This document shows, piece after piece, positions 36,301 through 46,100 of a stretch of DNA of 64,000 nt. How positions within the stretch are numbered: the stretch's first letter is position 1; every line of letters begins with the position of its first letter. Source of the stretch: Euwallacea fornicatus (taxonomy: Eukaryota; Arthropoda; Insecta; Coleoptera; Curculionidae); contig NC_089547.1 of NCBI RefSeq assembly GCF_040115645.1, positions 806,001 to 870,000 of the forward strand, read 5' to 3'. Below the pieces are notes generated by a model, which worked only from the letters and a program-made list of their open reading frames with translations, did not search any database and was not told the origin of the DNA. The position numbers and the translations under genes are program-made.

Positions 36301-39300
36301 TATTGTAAGACCCTCAATATATATATATGTATATACAACCGGATAACTTTCTTAGTAGTCAATCGGTACAGGATGCACACCAAATTGAGATCTACTGCTC
36401 GTTAAGAATAGCTCTGATTTTATTGTATTTATTTTTAAAGCGATTGAGGAAACGAGTTTTGCAATTTCAACATTCCCAGCTGCATATGCTCCGTTTTATA
36501 TCGAGTGTTTCATCGGGATTTTATCACAAATACTACAAACATATAGTTTGATATGAGCAAAATGACATGTTTTCTTTTTCTTTTCTCGAACAACGAATTT
36601 TCGAACTCAATGTTCTATATTCGATTTGCGACTTCGCCAAGGGTCTTAAACCGACGTTGCAAAACTTCCAAGTGGTACGCTTCTGATTTAAATCGGATGG
36701 CTTTTGAAATTTTTGCATATATACTATAATACCTTAAAGTTGGAAATCACCAAATGAAATGTCTATCCTAGATCGCACTCCTTCGCGACATTTTTTTGAG
36801 GATTTTTGTGACTTAGTGCTTTGCATAACTTCGACATGCAGCTTGAGATGGTAGGTCGAAAATCTCATTTAGTACGCCTCTGATCTAAATCTTATATCTT
36901 CAGGGATTAATTCAAATTAAAACAGTTTTATAAAGATAATCCTAGAAGCACCCGATACAACACTTAACGAAAAAAGAAATTGGAAAGTATTATATTGTTT
37001 CTCAACACAGTCTCCTTTGAGATTGATACACTTTTCCCAGCGATGATCTATAACTTCTATATCCTGTTTATTGTAGGAAGCTTCGAATGTTTTAAAATAG
37101 ACATCAAACTCGGACTTTATCCCTTCATTATTGGCAAATCTCTTTCCATCGGGCCATTTTTTCAAGTTTGGAAATAGAAAATAATCCAAGAGGGCTACAT
37201 TTGGCGAATAGGGTTAGTGAGGAAAAAGTTCGGATCCAAGATGATTGATTTTGACCATTGAGATGACGAAAGTGTTGAATGATGCGTTGTCTTGATAAAA
37301 CAAGACTTTCTTTTTCTCCAAATGCAGCTGCTTTTTCCTTCTTTCTTCACTCAAATGCTGCTATAAATTTGTATAATATTCTCCGCTTATTCTTTATCTT
37401 TTAGAGAGATAGTCAATAAAAATTATCTTATGTGCCTCCTAAAAAACTGACACCATTACCTTTCCTGCGAATGAAACGATTTTCTCTTTCTTTCGAGCCA
37501 ATTCTCCCCTTTAAATCCATTGTTCTGTCTACTGTTTCGTTTCAGGTGTGAAAATATGGACTTATGTTTCGTCTATGGTTATAAATGTACGCAAAAACTC
37601 GGCTTTATTGCTGCGAAGCTTTGCCAAACATTCCTTTGAGACATCTTCACTCCGCTGCTTTTAGTCATCCTACGCCTAGTTTTCTAACATCTATTTGTTC
37701 GGTCAAAATACTATGTCTAGTACTTTGTGAAATACCTATTATATCTGCAGTTTTTTGGATTTACAATACAATTTCTGAAATGGTCAGATTTGGAGTGTCA
37801 TCGGGTCAGTCACTGCGGACTTCGACTTGACAGCTCGTACAACCGCGTTTAAAATCTGCCACCCAATATTTTACAGTTGTTAGCAAAGGGCCAGATTCCT
37901 ACAAAAGTAGAATATAACGCTGTTTTGATGTTGAAAAGACTAAAACCTTTTCAAATGAAAGCATTGAATCATAGTATTAATAAGCAGTTTTTCGTTGTCT
38001 ACAAAATCTCCAAAAACGTTCACTAAAACGGCTTCAAAACTAATACAAATCAACGTAGCACCCTCAAACTTTAGACATAAACTTTTTTTTAAGTTAGATC
38101 TTTGTAATGTAGGTAAATTAATAATAAAAAATTGCCATCTATATGTCAGATCGGGTACTTCTGGGACTACCCTCATACCTGTACAGTTAGAAGAATTTAA
38201 TTTTAGTTAGTTCACATTTGAACGTATTTGAACCGACCTAAACCCCTTGGTACGATCATACCAAATAGTTCAGGAATTAATGGAGAAAGGATTGTACCAC
38301 ATGGCTGCTACTACGGTCCATTTTCGTATAATCAAATTTTCTAGTTCTTCTTTCCCTTAGGTCAGTGTTTTGGATATCGCAGGAAATCGGACTGGCAATC
38401 GCCGTACCGCCAATGTCCGCTCCCTGGGTTACTCTGACTTATTCTGCTTAGCCAAAGACGACCTTCTAGTAGCTTTAGCTGACTATCCCGAGGTAACATC
38501 AATCTCAATCACAATCACATCTCATAGTTTGCTATTTGTTAAAATTGTCACCAGGCTAAAGCGACTCTAATCGAGCGTGGCTGCCAGTTGCTCCGCAAAG
38601 ACGGCCTCCTGGATGAGGACGTTTTCAAGCGCGCTAAGGAAACGCAACATTCCATGGAGGACAGCATCAAAAAGTTGGAGAACGTAGTGGAGAACATACA
38701 GACCAGGTTGGCACGCCTCTTGGCCGAATTCTCGGCCAGTCAGGCCAAATTGAAGCAGCGCATGACCAGAATAGAAGCCAAGTGAGTTTTCAGAGACGTT
38801 TTTGTAATAGGTATTTTCGAATTATCTGGATTGTTAAGGAGTTATATTAACCAGAAATAGACAATATCTCGTCACAATAATAGAAATTATCCCAAGACGT
38901 TGGAAAAGTTTTATAGCGTATATAGATATCACCAGTTAAAATAAAAACATAATAATTACGCATGTAGGAGAAGGACCGCATAAGGTTTAATATGGCTTCG
39001 ACAAAGACCGACTAAGTGAGTTGCCAGGGTAGCGACTCATGTGGGCGGAGTCAGGCCGCCCGATATGTCCACTTCGATGTTTAGATTATTTAGTATTGAT
39101 TTCATTGCCTTCGTGTCGATGGATTTTTTTAATGTCAGGGTAAAAAGCAGCAATGTAAATAAATGAGAAAAACTATTAGTTTATCACTAGCACTTATATT
39201 AGTAAAAATTCTGAAACAGTGAGAAATCTGGTATCACTGAAGTGACTCCGCCCACGTCAACCGCTAGCCTCGCAGCCCACTTCATGGATCTTTGTCGGAG

Positions 39301-39879
39301 GCACATTAAAACTTATGATATATTCTCTTCCTTGTACAATCTTTATATTTCCACTCGAACTGGTGATACTTGTATAAGACCTATGATGCCATGATATCAG
39401 CATTTTCTCCAATTTTGTCGAAATAGCTTAGCTCCTTAGTTGCCAAAAAATTGTAACAATGCTACATCGACTTCCACATCGCTGCAAAGTACATTTTTTC
39501 TTTTTCGTTTTTTCCTTCAGTTATTTCTAAATTGTTATTTAAATTATTACTACGCCCTACTTAATTTTTGAGAAATAGCTGAAGTTTTGATTCGGAGTTC
39601 AGATATTAGCGCATGCGCATTTGTTCTTTTATATACAAAGTATTTGTGGATTTCCCATCTTCAACCTTTAGACTGTACTAGTTTCATCCTTCCACGCTAG
39701 TTTTATTATTTATGTATTACTATCATGATCGTATGGGTTTTTGCAGAGCTGATCGGACCAGAGGGGAACAAGACGACATATCTGAGAATTTAGCAGTTCC
39801 CACAGTGAGGCGGAGGCTCCGCTCCTACGAAATGAGAAAACAGGATTTTTCCTCCTGTGCAAGACACAAAACCATGTAA
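18358..39879 (+). CDS. cyclic nucleotide-gated cation channel, alpha-type subunit
   Basis: Eleven coding exons join in frame: 18358-18681, 23133-23372, 28553-28715, 32005-32340, 32396-32596, 35134-35260, 35311-35497, 35552-35695, 38361-38492, 38555-38781, 39747-39879. From the first Met (18,388) the protein is 727 residues. S1 begins WLIVVSLAVLYNVVF (~179); S4 contains RLNRLFKLPRLW; the pore has TTIGETPVP (~379-387), whose Glu marks A-type subunits; S6 reads GVLIFATIVGNIGSM. The cyclic nucleotide-binding domain (~517-620) has FGEVSVL and RRTANV, with the Arg-Thr pair that contacts the cyclic phosphate. A C-terminal coiled coil (~640-680, ENVVENIQTRLARLL) fits the trimerising zipper of A subunits. 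By family it is a cGMP/cAMP-opened non-selective cation channel of the plasma membrane in sensory cells. The first exon is least certain: it is open upstream and follows an acceptor, so the true start may lie further left. Confidence 0.9.
20011..20035. repeat. (GAAT)n microsatellite
   Basis: About six tandem GAAT units in the first intron of the channel gene. Confidence 0.8.
21700..22040 (+). pseudogene. IS630/Tc1/mariner-superfamily transposase fragment in channel intron
   Basis: Plus-strand frames give DRYPGKRICRKGPIDWPPQS with PDLKSLDFFL directly after. A second frame then reads HQDLEELKGRNAV, CREIQVEIFLNARVEFENRL and ENNGEHFDH. This is the third catalytic block and C-terminus of the same broad family as the relics at 1,209 and 12,795. 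A frame change lies near 21,880. It sits inside the 4.45 kb first intron of the channel gene. Confidence 0.75.
25265..25415. repeat. tandem duplication of a ~75 bp unit
   Basis: Two adjacent, diverged copies share the core TTATGACATTTGTCAATT and a following TTATCGAAAA block at the same spacing. They lie in the second channel intron. Confidence 0.55.
25939..25961. repeat. (GAT)n microsatellite
   Basis: Seven to eight GAT units in the second channel intron. Confidence 0.8.
26083..26584. mobile_element. MITE with ~70 bp inverted repeats
   Basis: The left arm starts CAGGGTGTTGAAACTTAAAA and the right arm, reversed, CAGGATGTTGAAAGTTAAAT. Similarity continues through a T-rich run, ATTRTYGTGAA and a TTAGAC/TTAAAC block, about 70 bp in all with many mismatches. 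The interior has an open frame (26,291-26,506) with no recognised motif. A further solo end of similar sequence lies at 26,670. All are within the second channel intron. Confidence 0.55.
29049..29948 (-). mobile_element. mariner relic in channel intron, internally deleted
   Basis: It aligns by eye with the element at 36,935-38,174 almost throughout: both carry TTTCTCAACA, TGATTTTGACCAT, GATGAC, TTTTTTCCACGTTC/TTTTTCGTTG blocks and end in GTCGGGTA(T/C)TTCTGGGACTA. The coding strand is the minus strand (opposite to the channel gene). About 340 bp present in the other copy is missing. It lies in the third channel intron and is spliced out with it. Confidence 0.65.
34801..34852 (+). other. possible alternative (poison or terminal) exon of the channel gene
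   Basis: A 52 bp stretch sits between an acceptor-like TAATTTGCAG and a strong donor-like GTGAGTG. Joined to the exon ending at 32,596 it continues in frame as SKIKENYIYLQIKVYRL and meets TGA at the donor if not spliced out. If spliced to 35,134 it shifts the frame, because 52 is not a multiple of three. Either use would end the protein just after S6, without the ligand-binding domain. The acceptor's pyrimidine tract is poor, and chance cannot be excluded. Confidence 0.3.
36935..38174 (-). mobile_element. mariner relic, near full length, in channel intron
   Basis: About 1.24 kb. The left end (GATAATCCTAGAAGCACCCG) and the right end reversed (GGTAGTCCCAGAAGTACCCG) are inverted repeats of about 27 bp. 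The minus strand encodes a decayed transposase. This is the longest of three related copies in the window; the others are at 8,626-9,080 and 29,049-29,948. It lies in the eighth channel intron, inside the interval that separates the two halves of the ligand-binding domain. Confidence 0.75.
36960..37235 (-). pseudogene. mariner transposase, C-terminal part
   Basis: The minus strand reads PYSPNVALLDYFLFPNLKKW followed by PDGKRFANNE, ASYNKQDIEVIDHRWEKC and LKGDCVEK. This is the final catalytic block and tail of mariner transposases. The usual SPDLAP is changed to SPNVAL, a stop codon lies just before it, and the upstream catalytic half is scrambled. The gene is dead. Confidence 0.8.
38919..39378. 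mobile_element. MITE with ~135 bp inverted arms in the last channel intron
   Basis: The left arm runs from about 38,919 (ATATCACCAGTT) to GTGGGCGGAGTCA near 39,053. The right arm, reversed, starts at about 39,378 with GTATCACCAGTT and reaches the same GTGGGCGGAGTCA. In between both carry a TTTAATRTG.CTTCGACAAAGA block. The arms are diverged but colinear. There is no coding content. The transcript could fold into a long hairpin between the last two channel exons. Confidence 0.65.
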
Positions 39880-40244
39880 TAGGAGTTGTGAAATTGGTGT
39901 GTTAAATTACATATCTGGTGTATTGCTTTGAACAGAGGAACGTGAGCCGTAATTCTTAAAAAAAGCCTTAATTCACGTGTGATATGAAGATCGATTATTA
40001 TTGTAAATAGTAGATATTTATTTAACGAAAGTTATAAAGCTGATTGTCTTAGGCAATTATTGTTGAACTCGAGATTATAGGTTTTATTGGATAAGTAGGT
40101 AATTTTAATGTGCAAGAGGTGTCGTTGAACCAATTAAAAACAGTTATATTTTTGTAACAATAATAATTAACTCAACACTTACCAAATACGTCCAGTTCCA
40201 ACGCCCAGTCGTATTAATTTGGCCGAATTTTGTAAAATGTGATT

Positions 40245-40250
40245 AATAAA
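40245..40250 (+). terminator. poly(A) signal for the channel gene
   Basis: AATAAA about 365 bp after the channel stop codon, the first good signal downstream. It gives a modest 3' UTR that ends before the convergent Rab21 gene. Confidence 0.55.
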
Positions 40251-40638
40251 GTACTTAAAAATAGGTAAATTATGTTTTATTTGATGAATGCAACTTGTTG
40301 TCTATGTTTTCCATGAGACTGAAAGCTCCTTGTGTTTTGAAACGTCTAAATTGCCCTTAATAATATAATACAAGGTATACATGTAATACAAAGGACGTAT
40401 ATCTGTTGTTTCGTTTTTTCAAAAAATATACTAGGAACACGCTTTCTATGCAATGTTTGCCTTTTTTTTTCTCTAGGCCTCAAGTTCATATATAATCACT
40501 CTTATATCAATTTTGACTTGAGAAAAGTATTGCAGTAGCTTCTACGGTATCATCAATTGCAAAATTCATGACTTTGAACTTAATTCATCAGTTATATAAT
40601 CAAATAATACCACAATATAGTGGAATTTTTCACAAAAT

Positions 40639-40644
40639 TTTATT
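40639..40644 (-). terminator. possible poly(A) signal for the Rab21 gene
   Basis: AATAAA on the minus strand about 315 bp past the Rab21 stop codon. Another AATAAA on the same strand lies nearer the stop (about 40,929), so the choice is uncertain. Either way the two convergent transcripts would end within about 400-700 bp of each other. Confidence 0.4.
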
Positions 40645-40956
40645 AATTTATCATCATTAACTACAACCTTCAATAACATATTACACGTGTATCACAATAA
40701 AACTAACCATTTTTGTATGATCTATATATACACAGGGGTTCTATATACATACAGACAAAATGCGGGTCAATAATAAGCAGAGAATACTGGAAAAAACAAA
40801 AGAACTAAAACAGGAACATTCAGTAGGAACTTACCTACAGTTCTTACTATTGCTCCAACTCGCAAAGCTTCAAATAGATCAGTACATTATTAAATTATTT
40901 TAATCTCACAGTTTTTCACATATGGATGATTTATTGATACCTAACACTCTTTATCT

Positions 40957-42302
40957 TCAAGCCCCTCCTGAGCCGCAGCAGCTCTTGGAAGTAGGCGCTT
41001 CAGTCTCAGCTTCATCATCAGTAACAACAAGCATATTTCTTCTTAGGGAGTTTTGCCTCGCCAGGCTGCCATTGGCCTCCTTCTCTTCTTGTTTGGTGAT
41101 CATTTGTTTCGTCAGGCTAAGAAACATTTCCTCCACTCCCTGATTTAGTTTCGCCGATGTGAAGAAGTGAGTGGCGCCTACCTTTGTTGCATACCTAAGA
41201 TAGAGATATAGCATGCTATTTAACATTGAAATAGCTGTAAAGAGTATCTGGTAAAATTTTAAACAGCAGTTACAGGTGTTACAATTACAGATACAGATGA
41301 TTGAGAAGTAGGTTTAGTATAGAAATTTTAGGTTTTTAGTTGAAATAGTATTGTGGTGGGGCAGGGACTAAAGGGCGATTTTACAGTTAGAGCAAAACTT
41401 CTATCAATGGAAACTTTTAAATAATGGGAAATTATGAAGTCACTAAATTTAATAAGAGGACAGTAAATTTGATAACAGAATATAGAATTTAATAATAGCT
41501 TATTTCAAAATTTATTACTCTAATTTAGTCAGAGAGGATAATGATAAAGAAGGCATGCTCACAAACCTGCATTTAGCAAGTATTTAACTTGTATTCAGAT
41601 CAAGTAATACTAATAAAATGACAATATATTTCAAAGGTTGTTCTTTTCAATATTCACATATATGTATGTATATATTTGACCACATTTAAAAAATTTTTAA
41701 AATTCTACATTTTTACTTATGGAAAATTCACCTGTAACACTCCATATTGTTGAAATACTCACTCTTCGGCTTCCTCAATAGACACAACTCTGTCTTTCTC
41801 TAGATCTATCTTGTTGCCTATGATTGTCAAGCATACATCTCGACCCAACATTTTCCGCAATTCCTTTACCCACGTTTTAACTTTTTGAAAAGAATCTTGG
41901 TCTAAAAAAATTTTTGTAAAATAGTAAGAGTAGTTTCTACACTCCAATAGGCTTACCTGTTATATCATACACTAACACTGCCCCATTTGATGACCGGTAA
42001 TATATAGGCCCTAAGGCATGAAACTTCTCCTGTCCTGCTGTGTCCCATATAGCTAATGTCACCCTTCTTCCTTCAATATTTAGTTTTTTGTTTAGAAATG
42101 AAGCCTGTAAGGCGATTTATTATAATCTTAATTTGTTGAGGGGCTCAGCTCAATGAGAAGATGTAATTACCTGGACAGTGGATATGTGTTTGCTATTAAA
42201 CTTATCGTCAACATATCTAAGAACTAAGCTAGTTTTACCCACGCAACCCTCTCCTAAAAGAACTACCTTAAAACTAAGACCACCACTAGACGAATTTGCC
42301 AT
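40957..42302 (-). CDS. Rab21: Rab21 small GTPase
   Basis: Four coding exons on the minus strand, 42302-42171, 42104-41957, 41901-41763 and 41194-40957, join in frame to a 218-residue protein, close to the usual Rab21 length. All G-protein boxes are intact: P-loop GEGCVGKT (17-24), switch I Thr in ISTVQASF (40-47), WDTAGQE (64-70), GNKID (122-126) and TSAK (152-155). The sequence around them (KHISTVQASFLNKKLNI, ALGPIYYRSSNGAVLVYDIT) is typical of Rab21. The double Cys at 212-213 followed by five residues is the geranylgeranylation site. Rab21 cycles between GDP and GTP on early endosomes and, by family knowledge, controls integrin and cargo traffic. Introns are 66, 55 and 568 bp. The gene is convergent with the channel gene and divergent from SINHCAF. 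Confidence 0.95.
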
Positions 42303-43001
42303 GTTTTTGCCTTAAAATTGAGAAACATTTACGAATAATCAAATATATGTTGTGTTTTCGCCTTTGTCCTTTGTCATGCTGACAGGACGATCAGCTGTTT
42401 GCAAAAAATGTTCTTAGTCATAAGCAGTAACGAAACTCAAAAAATTATGAGTATTAAAAGAGATAGCAATAATAACCCGTCGGTATTAGTGAATATTCAT
42501 AAGAGCAAATAGGGTGAAGCAAAATTTTAGGCGTTGTTGCGAAATCGTTTTTCCTTGTAATTCTCCTGCCTGGCCGTCAGAGGTCAGTTTTACGAGAGGC
42601 TATGTGAATTCTTCCTTTTTGTGATTAAATATAGTACGATTTGATATGATTTTGATTGTAGTCCGACAGCTAAATTAGCAGAGCCTTAATCCAATGGCTA
42701 TTCAAAGATTTAAGCCAGAGGTGTAATATAACTAGGAATTGAAAATACGGCTATTTGAAAGAGCCGCCTCGGAAGTTGTCACCGCTCGGCATTTCTTCTT
42801 GGACGCCGTTGCTCAAATTGCTAACTTAACTTAAGTTTGAACTGATGTTCATCGCTTTATGAGAAGTCTGGCTAAAATTTTATGCTTAAAAATTTGAATA
42901 ATAATTTTTGGGATGTAGTCCCTCCAAAAATTACCTTTGTGAACAAATAATATTTGTAAATTATTTAAGCTGTCGGTGAATATTGCAACGGTGCGCCGAT
43001 C
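42303..43001. promoter_or_regulatory. shared promoter region between divergent Rab21 and SINHCAF genes
   Basis: About 700 bp separates the Rab21 start codon (minus strand) from the presumed SINHCAF transcription start (plus strand). No TATA box in a credible position was seen for either. A TCAGTT initiator-type sequence lies at 43,000-43,005. The head-to-head arrangement suggests a bidirectional promoter; that is inference from layout only. Confidence 0.45.
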
Positions 43002-43139
43002 AGTTGCGCAGTAAACAGTCTTTTCATTCGGCCGTCATCTGTACTGGTTTGATAAGTGTGTTTGTGTGATTTTTTAAAGGATTTTATACAAAATTACGCA
43101 GATTTATAGTGTGATTTGTGTGGAAATCGCCGTCTAAGT
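43002..43139 (+). other. probable non-coding first exon of SINHCAF
   Basis: The stretch begins at an arthropod-type initiator (TCAGTT, 43,000-43,005) and ends in a consensus donor, AAGT|GTAAGT, at 43,140. The coding part of SINHCAF starts in an exon preceded by a real acceptor (TTTCTTTCAG, ending 48,974) that has 48 bp of untranslated sequence, so an upstream 5' UTR exon is required. This is the best candidate nearby. No open frame crosses it. Confidence 0.45.
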
Positions 43140-46100
43140 GTAAGTAAAACATCTCCTAACAAGTGTCATATAAATTTATATCGTATTTCACTTATAATTT
43201 CATTGAACGTGGTGGCGTCAGTTCTTGTCTCCCCCAAGTTACAGTCCTTAGTATGAAGGTTTATTCAGGTCGTAGAAATTGGCAGTATTAATTCCGAAGA
43301 CTTTTTAACACATACTCGAATTGAGTCTTTAAGCAACTAGAAATAGGCATTGTCTCTTATGAGAATATACATGGCGTCTCAAGCTGTCGACCCAGGCAAC
43401 AAATGCAATTGACCATGTCTGCAACTACCGTTCGCACGTAGTCAAAACTTTCACTAGTTGCACGTGCATTTTTCGATTTAATGATATGAAAAACCTTCAA
43501 GATCAAGTCTGCGATCTGCAGTACACGGCCACATGATCCAATTACCTGAGAAGCCTTGCCGATTTTCGGGGTGCTCTTGACACCAAACGTTTAATACACA
43601 AAACCTAAGCGATCCTTTACTTTATTTCAAAATACAAGGTGATTGAAAAATTTTATAAATTACCTGAAACATCCTGTAATAGGCCGTGAAGCGTCGGCGG
43701 CATGTATGGAATTAATTTATCAGCTGTTATCTATTTGTCAAATGTTTAATGAGAAATGGCTCTAGGTTTAAATCTTCGCCCTATTTGGGAGGTTTTTAAT
43801 GCTCATTTAATCGAAATTACTACATATTTTTTGGCATTTGTCAAGTTCCTAGGTACACTAAGTACCTTAAATAATAATGCAGCAATTTAGGAACACTTCT
43901 GTCATTGATAGACAAGAAACCAAATTCTGGTTTTCAATCCTACCAGTTAGGTACTGGTTTGTTGTTATGACCTCAATTTGGAAGATGTTTATTTAAGTGA
44001 AGAAAATAGGCTGGAAATTATGATTAATTTATATTTACCTTATTTCATGTTAATAGTCCTTTATAGTACTCCTTCCTATGTGAGGGCCAATAGGGTTAGA
44101 GTGTCTTGGTGGTAACCATGTGGTTCAGAGAGCATTGACACAATAGTTGTTTGCCTCCATACCTAATTTAAAGTGAAATAGCAAATATTTCTGCAATAAC
44201 AATACCAATGAGCATAGTCCTTTATTAAAAATAAGCATATGACAAAAATTTCCTTTAAAGTAAAAAGACTTTAAGAATAAAGCATTGCAGACTTTCAAAT
44301 TTATAATGCTTCTTAAAGTTATTGCCGTTAATTTGGCGTTACTTACACTCTGAAATGTCGTTTTCAGACTTATTTTACTTGAATATCTTGTCTAGTAGTG
44401 ATGGGCAACTGGAAATTCTACAAAAAATTTTTAAAAATTTTGCTCATCTTACTTTTTTAGCCACATTCATAACCGGATCTCTAGGAGTCTAGTTAAGAAT
44501 GTACAGTTAACTTTTATGTCAAACGAGTTTCAACAAAAAACAAATCTGGCAAATACTTGGCCTACAAATAAAGTTTTCAGCATATTAATAATTCAGCCCC
44601 ATGTCCAATACATCCTAGTCAGGGACCTAGGAGAACCCAAAAACAATTTTTTTCAAAATACATTGGAAGATCAAACCAATGGAGTTCTTAATTCTATAGA
44701 ATATTTTTACAAATACAGTATAGATGCTTTGCTTCAAATGATGAGGGTTCACATAGTCTTCAAGTCAGTCACATTAACGTTGGTCTTTGACTCTTTGCCA
44801 AGTTCTTTGCGAATACTGTCCATTATCTAATTGAATGAGAAACGATAATTATTCTGTCATTTTAAATGCGTTTGAGTTTCAATACACACAGGAACATGAA
44901 TGTCTTATTTGAAGATTCATAATGACATTCCTAATTAATCCTATATGGTATCACAGAATGTCAGATGGTAATATAGGTATAATTCTCCTTAGAATCTTTA
45001 ATACATTTTCAAATATTTTTCATGATAACTTTCTGAAAAGCTTTACTACTAAGATCATTATTAAGCACATTCCACTTCAGCATCTTGTCAAAGTGTGATA
45101 TCTGACTGAATGTGAATTTTAAAATTATTTTCGCATGTACAGGGTTTGTCATAAAAGTCTTGTAGGATGAAATTAAGTTATTTTAAATGGAACCCATCAG
45201 TTTTTTTTGCCACTTCTTGATTCACAGTCAAATATTAAAGTCAGTTTATGTAAAGGGTCTTATATTAAAAATTTATTATTTCCAATTTATTTGGGAAAAT
45301 TTACAAAATTTGTTGTGCAACGTCTCACGGAAATTGGTGTTCTTCCCCAACTGCTTAGAATTTCGGTATCAATCTTGTAGGGTTCCATATACAAGTAGCC
45401 TTAATAAGCTCAATTTTGACATGTGTCAATACAGAAAAATTATCCATAACCCTCGCAATAGAGCTCTGAAGTTGTATGACGTCAGACCTCAATAACTTAT
45501 ATATTAAATATTATTATATCCTTTATTTCAAATAGAAAGTTCCAAATTCCTCCTCAGCATCTTTTTCAGAATCCAAAAATACGTAAAACTAAGGGAAATA
45601 ATTTTATTTTTCTGCAAATGAGGTATTCACAACAAATTCTAAAATTATCCCCCATGTCGATTAGAATGCAGTTGCAGTCTTACCAGAAAAGGTCTATCCA
45701 CTTATTAATTAAAGGCATAATAATAACGAAAAATACATTAAAATTAACGTGCGATTCTGAAAAGAAATTAATAGTACGAACATCGATAGTTATGAAAAAA
45801 TGTAAAAATGACCCTTAAAGTCACCATATATTGCATAACATTTGCCCATGGTGTCATCATTGGTACAACTTTTGAAACATGTAGAACCCCAGAAAGGAAC
45901 AATTTTCAGGAACTTAGAAATGGCTGTGTTTAGGTATAGGATAATGTTAACAGAAGTTGTAGGTCTTTAGATTCTGAACATGATGCCGTTGGGAAAATTG
46001 AGATATTTCATTTGAAATAAGCAGCTTATTGAAATTTGAAATTGTGCAACTTTGGAGGCCAATTTCAGGAGTTGTGGAAAACTTTTTTTAAATTGCAACC

